This document shows, piece after piece, positions 18,831-27,980 of a DNA stretch of 64,000 nt. Source of the stretch: Methanococcoides sp. LMO-2 (GTDB lineage Archaea; Halobacteriota; Methanosarcinia; Methanosarcinales; Methanosarcinaceae). A model generated the notes under the pieces. It saw only the letters and a list, made by a program, of their open reading frames with translations. It was not told where the DNA came from and searched no databases. Within the stretch, counting starts at the first letter, position 1; each line of letters starts with the position of its first letter. The position numbers were made by a program, and so were the translations under genes. The stretch is from positions 372,001-436,000 of the forward strand of contig NZ_JBCAUS010000006.1 of NCBI RefSeq assembly GCF_038432375.1. Direction: 5' to 3'.

Positions 18831-20255
18831 TTATTCGACCGTCTCGTCAACACCTATTGCATTGAGGAACTTCTTGACAACTGCTTCGTTAACAAGCCTG
18901 AGAAGCGTCTGACGGTCCTTTATGTCACTGAACACACCAAGCGGGATCTGGGCCCCTGCAGCATTGGAATGACCACCTGCGGCCTCATCTCCGAATGCTC
19001 TCTTAAGCACTTCACCGAGATTGACCCTGATGTCATTGCTTCTGCCTGAAAGGAAGATCCTGTCCTCGGAAACTCCGAACACAATGGATGTTGAAACACC
19101 TTCGAGGTTGAGCAGATAATCGGCTGCCTGAGGAAGTGTATCACGGTCACGGACCACACCGACATTGGTCAGCAGGTAGCTGCCTATGACCTGACGGTTG
19201 ATGATAGCCTCACCGAGGATGTCAAGTGTCTCGATGGACATGGAAGGTCTCTCGAGCTGGTCAAGGATCTCATGGTCAGCCAGAGGATAAAGGAATGCTG
19301 CAGCTGAAAGATCTGCGGAGTCAGTATTTCTCCTGAAATCAAGGGTATCTGTCCTGATACCATAAAGCAGAGCCGTTGCCAGTTCACTCTCGATCTCGAT
19401 ATTAAGCTCCTGTAGGTACTTGGTAAGTATTGTGGCAGATGCTCCGACGTTCGGACGGATATCTACAAAATCAGCATCAATCTCAGCCTCTCCCAGAGGA
19501 TGATGATCGAGAACAATACCCAGATGTGTACCGGGAGAAAGCATATTATTAGCAGCTGGTACAGCACAGTCCACCATTGCGATATCATCGAACTCAGAGA
19601 TATCGTGCTCTTCCATCCTGTTAAGATCAATACCAAGGAGGTTTACGAATGCCTTGTTCTCCTGATGGCCTATCTCGCCATGGTACAGGATCGATGACCT
19701 TACATCAAAAGAATCCGCGATCTTCTGCAGTGCAAGAGCACTGGCAATTGCATCCGGATCCGGGTTGTCATGCACCACAATAGCAAGGTCCTTGCCGGAA
19801 ATTCCTTTGAACCATTGGGAAAGCTTGTTCCCGCGACGCAGGGACTCGGCACGTCCGAGGGACCTTGCCACCGATCTTGCAACAAGCCTTGAAGGCATAA
19901 CAACAAGATCCGCACCAAGCCCGTCCATCTCCTGCAGACTTATGGCATCAGATGCCCTTGCAACACAATAAACATCATCCAGCTCCAGCTGTGAGATGTT
20001 CCCAAGGGCCTTTTTATTAGCTTCATTATCAGAACTCAGGACAAGTATGCCGGTAAGTTCTTTCAGGTTTATGTGCTGGAATATCTCTGGATCTGAGATA
20101 TCGCCTTCAAAGGCCTCATATGCCTCTTCACGCAGCGTTTCTACCTTTTGTTTATCCCTGTCAACGATTATCAGGTCCTTGTCAAGCTCACGAAGCTCCT
20201 TTGCAACCGCAAAGCCAATACTTCCACTTCCAAGTATCATATAGGTTGGGTTCAA
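18831..20255 (-). CDS. RCK/TrkA-N domain fused to DHH-DHHA1 phosphoesterase
   Basis: 474 residues. Residues 1-120 form a Rossmann nucleotide-binding RCK domain (LGSGSIGFAVAKEL, then IIVDRD). A DHH domain follows with HDNPDPDAIASA, VDCA and LDHHPLG, and a DHHA1 domain ends in GGHSNAAGAQ. DHH-DHHA1 enzymes cleave cyclic dinucleotides or short oligonucleotides; the RCK fusion suggests a c-di-AMP or NAD-linked role, which is inference. TTG 20255 is the listed start, but a perfect AGGAGGT (20304-20310) 6 nt before an ATA at 20297 suggests a 14-residue longer protein. See findings. Confidence 0.85.
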   Translation of the reverse strand: MNPTYMILGSGSIGFAVAKELRELDKDLIIVDRDKQKVETLREEAYEAFEGDISDPEIFQHINLKELTGILVLSSDNEANKKALGNISQLELDDVYCVARASDAISLQEMDGLGADLVVMPSRLVARSVARSLGRAESLRRGNKLSQWFKGISGKDLAIVVHDNPDPDAIASALALQKIADSFDVRSSILYHGEIGHQENKAFVNLLGIDLNRMEEHDISEFDDIAMVDCAVPAANNMLSPGTHLGIVLDHHPLGEAEIDADFVDIRPNVGASATILTKYLQELNIEIESELATALLYGIRTDTLDFRRNTDSADLSAAAFLYPLADHEILDQLERPSMSIETLDILGEAIINRQVIGSYLLTNVGVVRDRDTLPQAADYLLNLEGVSTSIVFGVSEDRIFLSGRSNDIRVNLGEVLKRAFGDEAAGGHSNAAGAQIPLGVFSDIKDRQTLLRLVNEAVVKKFLNAIGVDETVE

Positions 20256-20468
20256 CCATTTCCTGACCTGAGGATCCGTTTCTTTTAAAGCGGGTATTAC
20301 AATACCTCCTGATAAGCTATAATTCTTTATCCAGTATTAAGGTTCTTTCGGTGAGACAAAAGGCGATTAAAGATCAAGATCAAAATGCCAGCCATAGCAT
20401 CCAACAGCAACATACAACATTATTGATACATCTAAATATAATGCAAACAAATGGATAACTGAGGGAAC

Positions 20469-21914
20469 ATGAAGTCGATAACATCTTCGCGAATGCTGGC
20501 GATCGATGCGAACTGCGAATACCTGGGTCTCAAAGGACTGCAACTGATGGAGAACGCAGGAGCTGCCATTGCACGTGAAGTAAAGGAACGTATCGGAACC
20601 GGCAAAGCGATCTTCATTGCAGGACGGGGAAACAACGGAGGAGATGCCTTCGTTGCTGCAAGACACCTCTCATCAGATCCGGATATAAAGGTATACATCG
20701 CACTTGTGGGTCAGGCATCCCGGATAAGGACCGATGATGCAAAACACAACTTCGACCTCCTTGGACATTGTACCATAGAAGGACTGATCGAGGTCACCGA
20801 TGCATCGCAACTTAAGGATAAAGAATGGATCGACGACTCCGACATTATCATAGATGCCCTGCTTGGGACCGGGATCAGTGGAAAACTGAGGGAACCCGAA
20901 TCCACGATCATAGACCTGATAAATGGTTCAGGCAAGCCTGTAATTGCTGTTGATGTACCATCCGGGTTCGATCCCGACGGCGGGGATATTGACAAAGCGG
21001 TGAAAGCGGATATTACCCTCACTTTTCACGAGATGAAGACCGGGCTTACCACTCCACTTGCCGCCAAATATACTTCCGAAGTAAAGGTCGTGAACATCGG
21101 CGTGTGTTCAAATGCTGAAAAGTATGTTGGCTCCGGCGACCTGAAGGTACTTCAAAGACGATTCGCGGACAGCCATAAAGGACAGTCAGGAAGGATACTG
21201 ATCATAGGCGGAGGACCGTACTCGGGTGCACCGGCACTGGCGGCCATGGCAGCATTACGCACCGGTGCGGACATTGTCACAGTCGCTGCCCCTGTCAGTG
21301 TTGCAGGGACGATCGCAGCATATTCACCTAACATAATAGTAAGACCGCTTTCATCGGATGCCCTCTGCGAAGAGGACATGGAGACGATCACCGAACTTAT
21401 TGGATCACATGATGTGGTTGTGATCGGAATGGGACTTGGAAGGGATGAAAGAACCAAGAAAGCAGTGTCATAGATGATACCCCTCTGTAAGAAAGTGGTA
21501 GTGGATGCCGACGGACTCTACGGCATAGAACTGCCTATCCCTGAAGGAACAGAGATGATAATAACACCACATTCCAGAGAGTTCAGAGCACTTGGAGGAG
21601 AAAGTGCCGATGATGTGAAGGCGTTTGCCAGCAGTAATCACCTGACCGTACTCCTAAAGGGAAAAGAAGATACCATCAGCAATGGGGAAAGGGTTGCTAT
21701 CAATGTCACAGGTAATCCCGGCATGACGGTTGGAGGTACCGGGGATGTACTTGCAGGGATCACAGGAGCACTTTTTGCAATAGCCTCGCCAGTGGAGGCG
21801 GCATGTTGTGCAGCATTCATCAATGGTGCAGCAGGGGACCTGGCCTTTGAGGACAGGGGTTACGGGCTTCTTGCAACCGATGTTATAGACCGGATCACAG
21901 ATGTGATGAAATAA
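20469..21914 (+). CDS. nnr: Bifunctional NAD(P)HX epimerase/dehydratase NnrE-NnrD with internal in-frame TAG
   Basis: If TAG 21471-21473 is read through, the product is 481 residues. Residues 1-210 are the NnrE epimerase (GRGNNGGDAFVAARHL, VDVPSGFDPDGG). Residues from about 235 are the NnrD ADP/ATP-dependent dehydratase (IIGGGPYSGAPALAAMAAL, DADGLYG, TPHSREF, GNPGMTVGGTGDVLAG). Together they repair hydrated NAD(P)H. The TAG falls at codon 335, in a variable helix inside the NnrD domain, and both sides stay in one frame with intact motifs. Pyrrolysine insertion is the likeliest reading. A stop would leave a truncated kinase-fold domain and a separate 146-residue piece starting with the ATG right after TAG. 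Confidence 0.85.
21471..21473 (+). other. In-frame TAG, candidate pyrrolysine codon
   Basis: Single amber codon within nnr at residue 335 (context GTGTCATAGATGATA). None of the complete genes checked in this window uses TAG to terminate. No frameshift accompanies it. Confidence 0.65.
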
Positions 21915-21928
21915 AGGGAGTGGTTAAA

Positions 21929-22108
21929 ATGGATACAAGCAGAAATATAGTAGTAGATATTGAAAGGAACAGGGTACGCATAGTTGTCAGCCATGGCGAG
22001 GATGAAGAGATCGTGAAGCTCTCCATTGCCGAGGCCAGAGACCTTCTGTCAAAGGTCGCAGACACTGTCGAGGACTACGAGCAGAGAAAACAGGTGCGTA
22101 TCGACTAA
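21929..22108 (+). CDS. Small conserved hypothetical protein (59 aa)
   Basis: I do not recognise a family. The acidic product is predicted as two beta strands and a helix, ending in a charged tail. ATG 21929 has GGGAGTGG just upstream; an in-frame GTG at 21920 is a weaker start. Packed between nnr (14 nt) and moaC (17 nt), so probably translated from one mRNA. Confidence 0.6.
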   Translation: MDTSRNIVVDIERNRVRIVVSHGEDEEIVKLSIAEARDLLSKVADTVEDYEQRKQVRID

Positions 22109-22125
22109 GCGGAGAGAATTATCAG

Positions 22126-22605
22126 ATGCAGGAATTCAGTCACATAAAGGATGACCGTGCGTACATGGTCGATATCAGTAACAAGGATATTGTGAGCAGG
22201 CGTGCTACAGCTTCCGGAAGTATAAGCCTTACAGGACCCACCATCGAAAGTATCAGAGGCGGGAACGTCAAAAAGGGAAATGTCCTTGCAACTGCAAGGA
22301 CCGCTGCCATATTAGCGGTCAAAAGGGTACCTGAGATGATACCCATGTGCCACCAGATACCGATCACTTCGGTGGATGTGGAGTTCGAAGTAGGGGATAC
22401 TGACGTGACTGCCAGTGTAGAGGTCAGGTCTGTGGGAAAGACAGGGGTTGAGATGGAGGCCCTTACAGGAGTTTCCGTGGCACTGCTTACGATATGGGAC
22501 ATGGTTAAATCCGCCGAGAAGGATGACACTGGAAATTATCCTTCCACTGCTATCAAAGATATTCATGTTGTAAAGAAAGTTAAGGAACAACTGACAAACC
22601 AATGA
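22126..22605 (+). CDS. moaC: Cyclic pyranopterin monophosphate synthase
   Basis: 159 residues with MIPMCHQIPIT and the C-terminal MVKSAEKDDTGNYP motif holding catalytic Lys and Asp. It makes cyclic pyranopterin monophosphate for molybdopterin (here probably for formylmethanofuran dehydrogenase). moaA is not adjacent. Confidence 0.95.
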   Translation: MQEFSHIKDDRAYMVDISNKDIVSRRATASGSISLTGPTIESIRGGNVKKGNVLATARTAAILAVKRVPEMIPMCHQIPITSVDVEFEVGDTDVTASVEVRSVGKTGVEMEALTGVSVALLTIWDMVKSAEKDDTGNYPSTAIKDIHVVKKVKEQLTNQ

Positions 22606-22689
22606 CTTTTAATGGTTCAATGTAATAGAGAGGAATTATTGTTCATAACAGTTGATCACTAATAAAAATTACATTGGAGAGGTAATTCT

Positions 22690-23538
22690 TTGAAAATCAT
22701 AGCAGGACCTGCATCACAATTGCTCGCTTCACGTGTTGCAAGAGAACTAGATATGGAGCCATCCCTTTGCGAGTTCAACCGATTCCCCGATGGAGAGGTT
22801 TACACAAGAGTAATTGAAGACATAACCGATGATGTTACCATCATCCAGAGCACACCAACTGACTCAGACCTTGTTTCACTTTTACAGCTGATAGACGCAT
22901 GTGAGGATGCACCCACCATCACCGTGGTCATACCTTACATGGGCTACGCAAGACAGGACAAGATCTTCAAATCCGGAGAGGCCATCAGTGCACGCGCCAT
23001 TGCCCGCACTATCAAAGCGGACAGGGTCATCACCATCAATATTCATGAGAAGAGCATCCTTGAGCACTTCAGTGCAGATTCCTTCGACCTTGATGCATCC
23101 CATCTTCTGGGTAACTACATCAGGTCACTCAACCTGGATAACCCGCTGATCATATCCCCTGACGCCGGAGCCATCGCACTTGCAGAGAGTGCCTCTGCAG
23201 ATGTTGGTATCGAGTACGACTATCTCGAGAAGACAAGGCTTTCCGGGGACACTGTCACCATCAAGACAAAGAACATCGATGTGACCGGCAGGGAGATCAT
23301 ACTCATTGACGACATGATCGCAACCGGTGGTACCATGGCAGAGTCCATCAAACTGTTACGCAGCCAGGGTGCAAAGGACGTCTACATCGCATGCGTTCAC
23401 CCGGTACTCACCAAGAACGGTGTCCTGAGGCTTTACAATGCAGGTGTCCATGAGGTCATTGCCACCGACACACTGGAGAAAGCACAGAGTCATATCAGTG
23501 TCGCACCTCTTATTGCAGATTTCCTGAAAAAGCTTTAA
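22690..23538 (+). CDS. prs: Ribose-phosphate pyrophosphokinase
   Basis: 282 residues, archaeal length. The PRPP loop IILIDDMIATGGTM and N-terminal NRFPDGEVYTRV are diagnostic. Makes PRPP for purines, histidine and tetrahydromethanopterin. The start is TTG 22690 behind GGAGAGG. The upstream gap (22606-22689) shows no clear TATA box to me. Confidence 0.94.
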   Translation: MKIIAGPASQLLASRVARELDMEPSLCEFNRFPDGEVYTRVIEDITDDVTIIQSTPTDSDLVSLLQLIDACEDAPTITVVIPYMGYARQDKIFKSGEAISARAIARTIKADRVITINIHEKSILEHFSADSFDLDASHLLGNYIRSLNLDNPLIISPDAGAIALAESASADVGIEYDYLEKTRLSGDTVTIKTKNIDVTGREIILIDDMIATGGTMAESIKLLRSQGAKDVYIACVHPVLTKNGVLRLYNAGVHEVIATDTLEKAQSHISVAPLIADFLKKL

Positions 23539-23565
23539 AAAGAAAACAACCCGGAGTGGTTTAAC

Positions 23566-24108
23566 ATGGTTTTACCCGAAAGATGCCCACTGGACAATGG
23601 ATTACAATGCAAGGGAAAGGAATGCCACCTCTTCCATGTTGATTGGAGGACAGGAGAGGAGAACTGTACCATAGGATACCGTTCAACTCACAAGCAAGGC
23701 AACATGTCAGATGTAGTGTTCGACAACTATGCCGAAGAGACCCGTATGCGCCTTGGGTACAAGCCAGCACCAACCCCGGTTTCAGCTCCGGAAAAGATCG
23801 TTGAAAGGGAAGACAGGCAGCCAGACATCATTGCCAAAAGCGAGCCTGTAAGACCAGAACCAGTCATCCAAAAGGAAGAACCCATTATCCTCAAACCTGA
23901 GATCCAGGAAGAAATCGTGATGGATACCGAAAATACAACGGTGATCCACTCACATGAAGCTACTGTGGCAGAACAGGAAACAGAGGTTATAACAGAGGAT
24001 AGATCCGACATCTCTGAGGAAAAGGATAATGCAGCTAAGAACAAGCTTGACAAAATGATGAGCCTTGACGACCTGCCTGAGGATTATGAGAAGGAGTTCT
24101 GGAACTGA
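23566..24108 (+). CDS. Hypothetical protein with N-terminal cysteine cluster and acidic tail
   Basis: 180 residues. The first 45 contain CPLDNGLQCKGKECHLF and a further Cys, arranged like a metal site. The remaining 130 are Glu/Pro/Ile-rich and low in complexity, probably disordered, ending in an acidic LPEDYEKEFWN. I do not know a function. It follows prs by 27 nt and has its own GGAGTGG site. Confidence 0.65.
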   Translation: MVLPERCPLDNGLQCKGKECHLFHVDWRTGEENCTIGYRSTHKQGNMSDVVFDNYAEETRMRLGYKPAPTPVSAPEKIVEREDRQPDIIAKSEPVRPEPVIQKEEPIILKPEIQEEIVMDTENTTVIHSHEATVAEQETEVITEDRSDISEEKDNAAKNKLDKMMSLDDLPEDYEKEFWN

Positions 24109-24162
24109 AAGTTCCGGAAGTCTTCGAACGATTTCAGACATGTTCATCGGAAATTCTTACAA

Positions 24163-24180
24163 ACTCTTCTTTTTTTGACT
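24163..24180 (+). terminator. Possible oligo-T terminator
   Basis: CTTCTTTTTTTGAC after the cysteine-cluster gene is a seven-T run of the type used in archaeal termination. A TATA-like TTATATAAT at 24212-24220 begins the next unit. Confidence 0.35.
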
Positions 24181-24242
24181 ATTTTACAATATTTTTCAGT
24201 TAACGCCCATCTTATATAATAGGAATACATTTTCTAAGGCAG

Positions 24243-24887
24243 ATGCAAAACGAACTTGTCAGTGAGATCTACGAGACACTTCTCGGAAAGATCGGGCACC
24301 TGCAGTGGTGGCCCGCTGACACCCCTTTTGAGGTAGTAGTCGGCACAATACTGACACAACAGACAAAGTGGACAAATGTTGAGAAGGCTATAGAAGCTCT
24401 CAAAATGTCCGATCTGATAGAGCCTGATAAACTGGCAGATGCAGATGTGGAGCATATCGAAGAGCTTGTCAGATGCTGTGGATTCTACCGCCAGAAAGCA
24501 AGGCGTCTTAAGGATATTGCAGGATTCTTTGCCACAAAAGGAATGGACAACATTTTCAGTTTACCTACAGAAGAATTGAGGAAACTTATGCTCTCCCTCA
24601 AAGGTGTAGGAAATGAAACTGCAGACAGTATTGTCCTCTATGCGGCAGATAAGCCAAAGTTCGTGATCGATGCTTACACAACACGCATCATGAAATGCAT
24701 CGAAATTGAAGGCAACTACATGCAACTTCAAAGTATTTTCGAAGCAGGACTTCCTTCAGACGTACCACTCTACAAGGAATATCATGCTTTGATAGTCGAG
24801 TATGCAAAGAATTACTGTGGAAAGAAACAATGTGAGGATTGTGCCCTCATGTACAGGTTCAGGAACAAAGAGGTGAATAATGGATAA
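24243..24887 (+). CDS. HhH-GPD DNA glycosylase, Nth/MagIII-like
   Basis: 214 residues of the endonuclease III superfamily. The helix-hairpin-helix is LKGVGNETADSI, followed by the catalytic Asp in FVIDAYTTRI. Where endonuclease III has its Schiff-base Lys (GVGxKTA), this protein has Glu, as in MagIII-type 3-methyladenine glycosylases, so a monofunctional glycosylase is likelier than an AP lyase. The C-terminal cysteines (CGKKQCEDC) are fewer than the four needed for the usual 4Fe-4S loop. Overlaps the next gene by 8 bp. Confidence 0.82.
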   Translation: MQNELVSEIYETLLGKIGHLQWWPADTPFEVVVGTILTQQTKWTNVEKAIEALKMSDLIEPDKLADADVEHIEELVRCCGFYRQKARRLKDIAGFFATKGMDNIFSLPTEELRKLMLSLKGVGNETADSIVLYAADKPKFVIDAYTTRIMKCIEIEGNYMQLQSIFEAGLPSDVPLYKEYHALIVEYAKNYCGKKQCEDCALMYRFRNKEVNNG

Positions 24888-25665
24888 AAATACCTACCTC
24901 CGGATATATGAAAGTGTGAACGATCCGGAGAACATCGAGGACCTGGCGATAAAGTTCAACGAACCCGCAGGAGTAATTGCTGCAATACTCAACCAGAAGA
25001 TAGTCTCGAAGGTCAAGAGGAAGATGCATAGCCTCCAGAGCAAGAGCAGGAATTACCTCTACCTCTGGAACAAAGGCGTGAGCATCGTTGTACTGGCAAA
25101 GAACAATGAGGTTCCGGCCACGCTCATGGCATCGGTCATCATCAAGGAGCTTGGATACTCCAAAAAATACGTCCTGAAACATCTCGATTCACTGGAAGAC
25201 AGGCGGCTTGCAAGAGAGATCACAGAAGCCATTAACGAAGATCATTTCTTTTCACCTGAAGCCCACAGGACACAGTCCGTCAGGGGCCAGATGGGAGAGG
25301 AGATCATTGAGAAATGGCTTGTCTATAAGGAGCTTGAGTTCAGCACCGAAGAGGATCTCAGGGACATGGGAATGCAGAAGACCCCGGATTTCCTGCTGGA
25401 CAAGCCGATATACGTTGATGATGTTGAGATCCTCTGGATAGAGAGCAAGGCAATGTTCGGGGATGAAAAAGAACATGCACATTACCTGAAAAAACAGTTC
25501 CAGTACTACCAGAGGGACTATGGTACAGGAATGGTCATCTACTGGTACGGCCACATTGACGGGCTGGCCATGGAAGGCAACGTAATAAGGGACCACAATT
25601 TCTACAGGGGTTCCACCCGTGAGATCAATACAGAAATTGAAAAACTTTTGAACCTGAGCCTTTAA
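24880..25665 (+). CDS. TPD-domain protein, archaeal homologue of CDIN1 (C15orf41)
   Basis: 261 residues. An N-terminal helical region is followed by a PD-(D/E)xK-like nuclease fold with the name-giving TPD in KTPDFLLDKP and ESKAMFGD, which would supply the catalytic Glu and Lys. Human CDIN1 is linked to congenital dyserythropoietic anaemia and its biochemical role is unclear. The overlap with a DNA glycosylase gene implies joint translation and a DNA-processing role, which is inference. Confidence 0.83.
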   Translation: MDKNTYLRIYESVNDPENIEDLAIKFNEPAGVIAAILNQKIVSKVKRKMHSLQSKSRNYLYLWNKGVSIVVLAKNNEVPATLMASVIIKELGYSKKYVLKHLDSLEDRRLAREITEAINEDHFFSPEAHRTQSVRGQMGEEIIEKWLVYKELEFSTEEDLRDMGMQKTPDFLLDKPIYVDDVEILWIESKAMFGDEKEHAHYLKKQFQYYQRDYGTGMVIYWYGHIDGLAMEGNVIRDHNFYRGSTREINTEIEKLLNLSL

Positions 25666-25710
25666 AGCTCAGATCACTGCCAATAAATTCATTGTTAACA
25701 AAATGAGAAC

Positions 25711-25932
25711 TCACTTCTTTTTCTCAGGAGAGATAATGCTCATCGTATGAACGTGATAGATCTCCTCGTCATCATAGGCCACAGCGCCTTCTGTAATTGA
25801 ACCGTGGGTGCCCATTACCTCGAGCATGCTGCCGACCTCATCAAGGAAAGGCTCGCGCATGTTACTCATTTCGAAGATATCGATCAGAGCACTTATACTA
25901 TTCTTTTGAGGCACATTTGTGATACGGGTCAT
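25711..25932 (-). CDS. Small hypothetical protein (73 aa)
   Basis: No family recognised. Soluble, acidic in the middle, lysine-rich at the C-terminus. It starts with ATG 25932 and stands alone between the convergent TPD gene and feoB, with neighbour-like codon use. Coding status is likely but not certain. Confidence 0.5.
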   Translation of the reverse strand: MTRITNVPQKNSISALIDIFEMSNMREPFLDEVGSMLEVMGTHGSITEGAVAYDDEEIYHVHTMSIISPEKKK

Positions 25933-26009
25933 TATAACACTGTTAATTTAGTACTATTAAAAGCTGCCGAAATAGGTCATTAAGGATATTTCAAGCAAAA
26001 TGATCCTTT

Positions 26010-27980
26010 TCAGAGCATCATACCTGCCACATTGATCAGGAAACCTGCCAGCAGTGCCAGACAAATTGTGAACATGGATATCAGTGCAGTATCCTTCCAG
26101 CCAAGCTCATGTTTTAGTATTGCAATGGTTGCAACACATGGAACATATATTGTTGTGATGACCGCAAAGGAATACATCTGTATCGGAGTCAGCACCTGGG
26201 CAAAGTTCGCAGTACCGGCAAGCACCGCCAGGATCTGCAATGCCATTTCCTTACGAAGCACACCGAATATAAGGGCAGTTGCTGCAAATGCAGGCAAGCC
26301 GAACAGACCCACTGACACCGGCTCAACAGCGTTCTCAAAGACATCCAGCACACCCACTGCATCAAGCAGTCCAAGCAGTGCACTGCCTGCCACAAGCAAC
26401 GGGAATGCCACATAGACGAACTCACGCACACGCAACCAGGTCTTCTGCAAGGTAGCCTTACGATCAGGCCTGCGCAATGGTGCCATCTCCATGATCAGGC
26501 CGGTCTTCTCACCAGGCAGCCCTTTTCCAAGGACCCATCCTGTTCCAAAGATGACCACAAGTTCAAGTACGTATATGGAGATCGCTGCCCAGTAACCCAC
26601 AAAGGTTCCCACAAGTCCCAGGATGATCACGGTCCTTGCAGAACATGGAGTTAGTGCGATCAATATCGACGCTATCCTTCTCTCACGCAGGGTGTTAAGT
26701 GCCCTGGTAGACATGATCGCAGGCACATTGCATCCCAGACCAAGGACCAGAGGGATTATTGCCCTGCCGTGAAGACCAACTTTATGAGTCCAGTTATCCA
26801 GAAGGAAGGATGCCCTTGTCAGGTATCCCGAATCCTCAAACAATGAGAGGATCACATAGAACACTGCAATATACGGTATCGCAATAGCGAACCCGGCCTC
26901 AACTCCCAGGAGGGAATAGATCACCACGTTCCTGAAGATCGGAGATGAATCTGCAAGCATCTCCTCCACAGGGAAGATAAGGTAGGTCTCGAACAGGGAA
27001 ACAATACCCTCTTCAAGAAAACCTCCAACTGAAAAAACAATGAAAAATGTGATAAGAAGAGCAGAAACAAGACCTGCGATCCCTACATACTCAGAGGTCA
27101 GAAGGGAATCGATCCTGTCCTTGAGCGTGGCCTTGCGTTCGACCTGGGTAGTCACCCTGTCAACGACATATCCTGCTTCACCATACAGGTCGCGTGCAAT
27201 GGTATCTGAGATCTGCATCTCGTGAGCTTTTTCAATCTCTTCGGTAATGGACTCGGATGTCGCAAGCAAAAGGTCTGCATCATGGGGACGACAGCTCAAT
27301 TTAACGAATTCTTCATCCCTCTCAAGTGCCCTTACCTTGATCCCATAACTTATCTCAGGGAAATCCTCATCCAGTCTCTCTATGGCACGAAGGATGTGAT
27401 TATCATAATGTACCTTACGTCTGTTCTCAGTTGAAAGCTCCTCACCAAGGGCTGAAAGAACAACCTCATCAAGCCCCAGGCCTTTGGTGGCAACTGTGGG
27501 GATCACAGGCACGCCCAGGAAATCTGAAAGTTTATCAATATCAAGTTCAAGGCCCATCTCTTTTGCAGCATCCATCTGGTTCAGGGCCACCACCATGGGA
27601 ATGTCCAGTTCAAGGAGCTGCAGCGTAAGGTAGAGGTTCCTTTCAAGACGGGTGGCATCCACGACATTTATGATAACATCAGGATACTCCCTCAATAGAT
27701 ATCTTTTTGAGACCTTCTCATCCTCAGTGGAAGCACCAAGAGAGTATATTCCCGGCAGATCCACGACATCGATCTTCTTGGAATCAACGTTGATACTGCC
27801 GTGTGTCAGTTCCACTGTTGTACCAGGGTAATTCGCAACCACCACACCGATACCGGTAAGACGTGAGAAGAATGCACTTTTTCCCACACTTGGATTGCCA
27901 ACAAAGGCAATCGTCATATCATATTTAGAAGAAACAGACCTTTCGGTAACAACTTCGCGATCTGGATTAATTTCTACCAC
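26010..27980 (-). CDS. feoB: Ferrous iron transporter FeoB
   Basis: About 656 residues. The G domain has GNPSVGKSAFF, DLPGIYSLG and NQMD; the membrane domain carries both Gate motifs (GLGCNVPAIMSTRAL and LTPCSARTVIILG). It moves Fe(II) inward. The frame is open upstream inside the regulator gene. GTG 27980 with GAGGT 10 nt before it is the best start; ATG 27917 has no good site. The gene overlaps the DtxR-FeoA gene by 14 bp, so the regulator, FeoA domain and transporter are translated together. Confidence 0.92.
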   Translation of the reverse strand: MVEINPDREVVTERSVSSKYDMTIAFVGNPSVGKSAFFSRLTGIGVVVANYPGTTVELTHGSINVDSKKIDVVDLPGIYSLGASTEDEKVSKRYLLREYPDVIINVVDATRLERNLYLTLQLLELDIPMVVALNQMDAAKEMGLELDIDKLSDFLGVPVIPTVATKGLGLDEVVLSALGEELSTENRRKVHYDNHILRAIERLDEDFPEISYGIKVRALERDEEFVKLSCRPHDADLLLATSESITEEIEKAHEMQISDTIARDLYGEAGYVVDRVTTQVERKATLKDRIDSLLTSEYVGIAGLVSALLITFFIVFSVGGFLEEGIVSLFETYLIFPVEEMLADSSPIFRNVVIYSLLGVEAGFAIAIPYIAVFYVILSLFEDSGYLTRASFLLDNWTHKVGLHGRAIIPLVLGLGCNVPAIMSTRALNTLRERRIASILIALTPCSARTVIILGLVGTFVGYWAAISIYVLELVVIFGTGWVLGKGLPGEKTGLIMEMAPLRRPDRKATLQKTWLRVREFVYVAFPLLVAGSALLGLLDAVGVLDVFENAVEPVSVGLFGLPAFAATALIFGVLRKEMALQILAVLAGTANFAQVLTPIQMYSFAVITTIYVPCVATIAILKHELGWKDTALISMFTICLALLAGFLINVAGMML

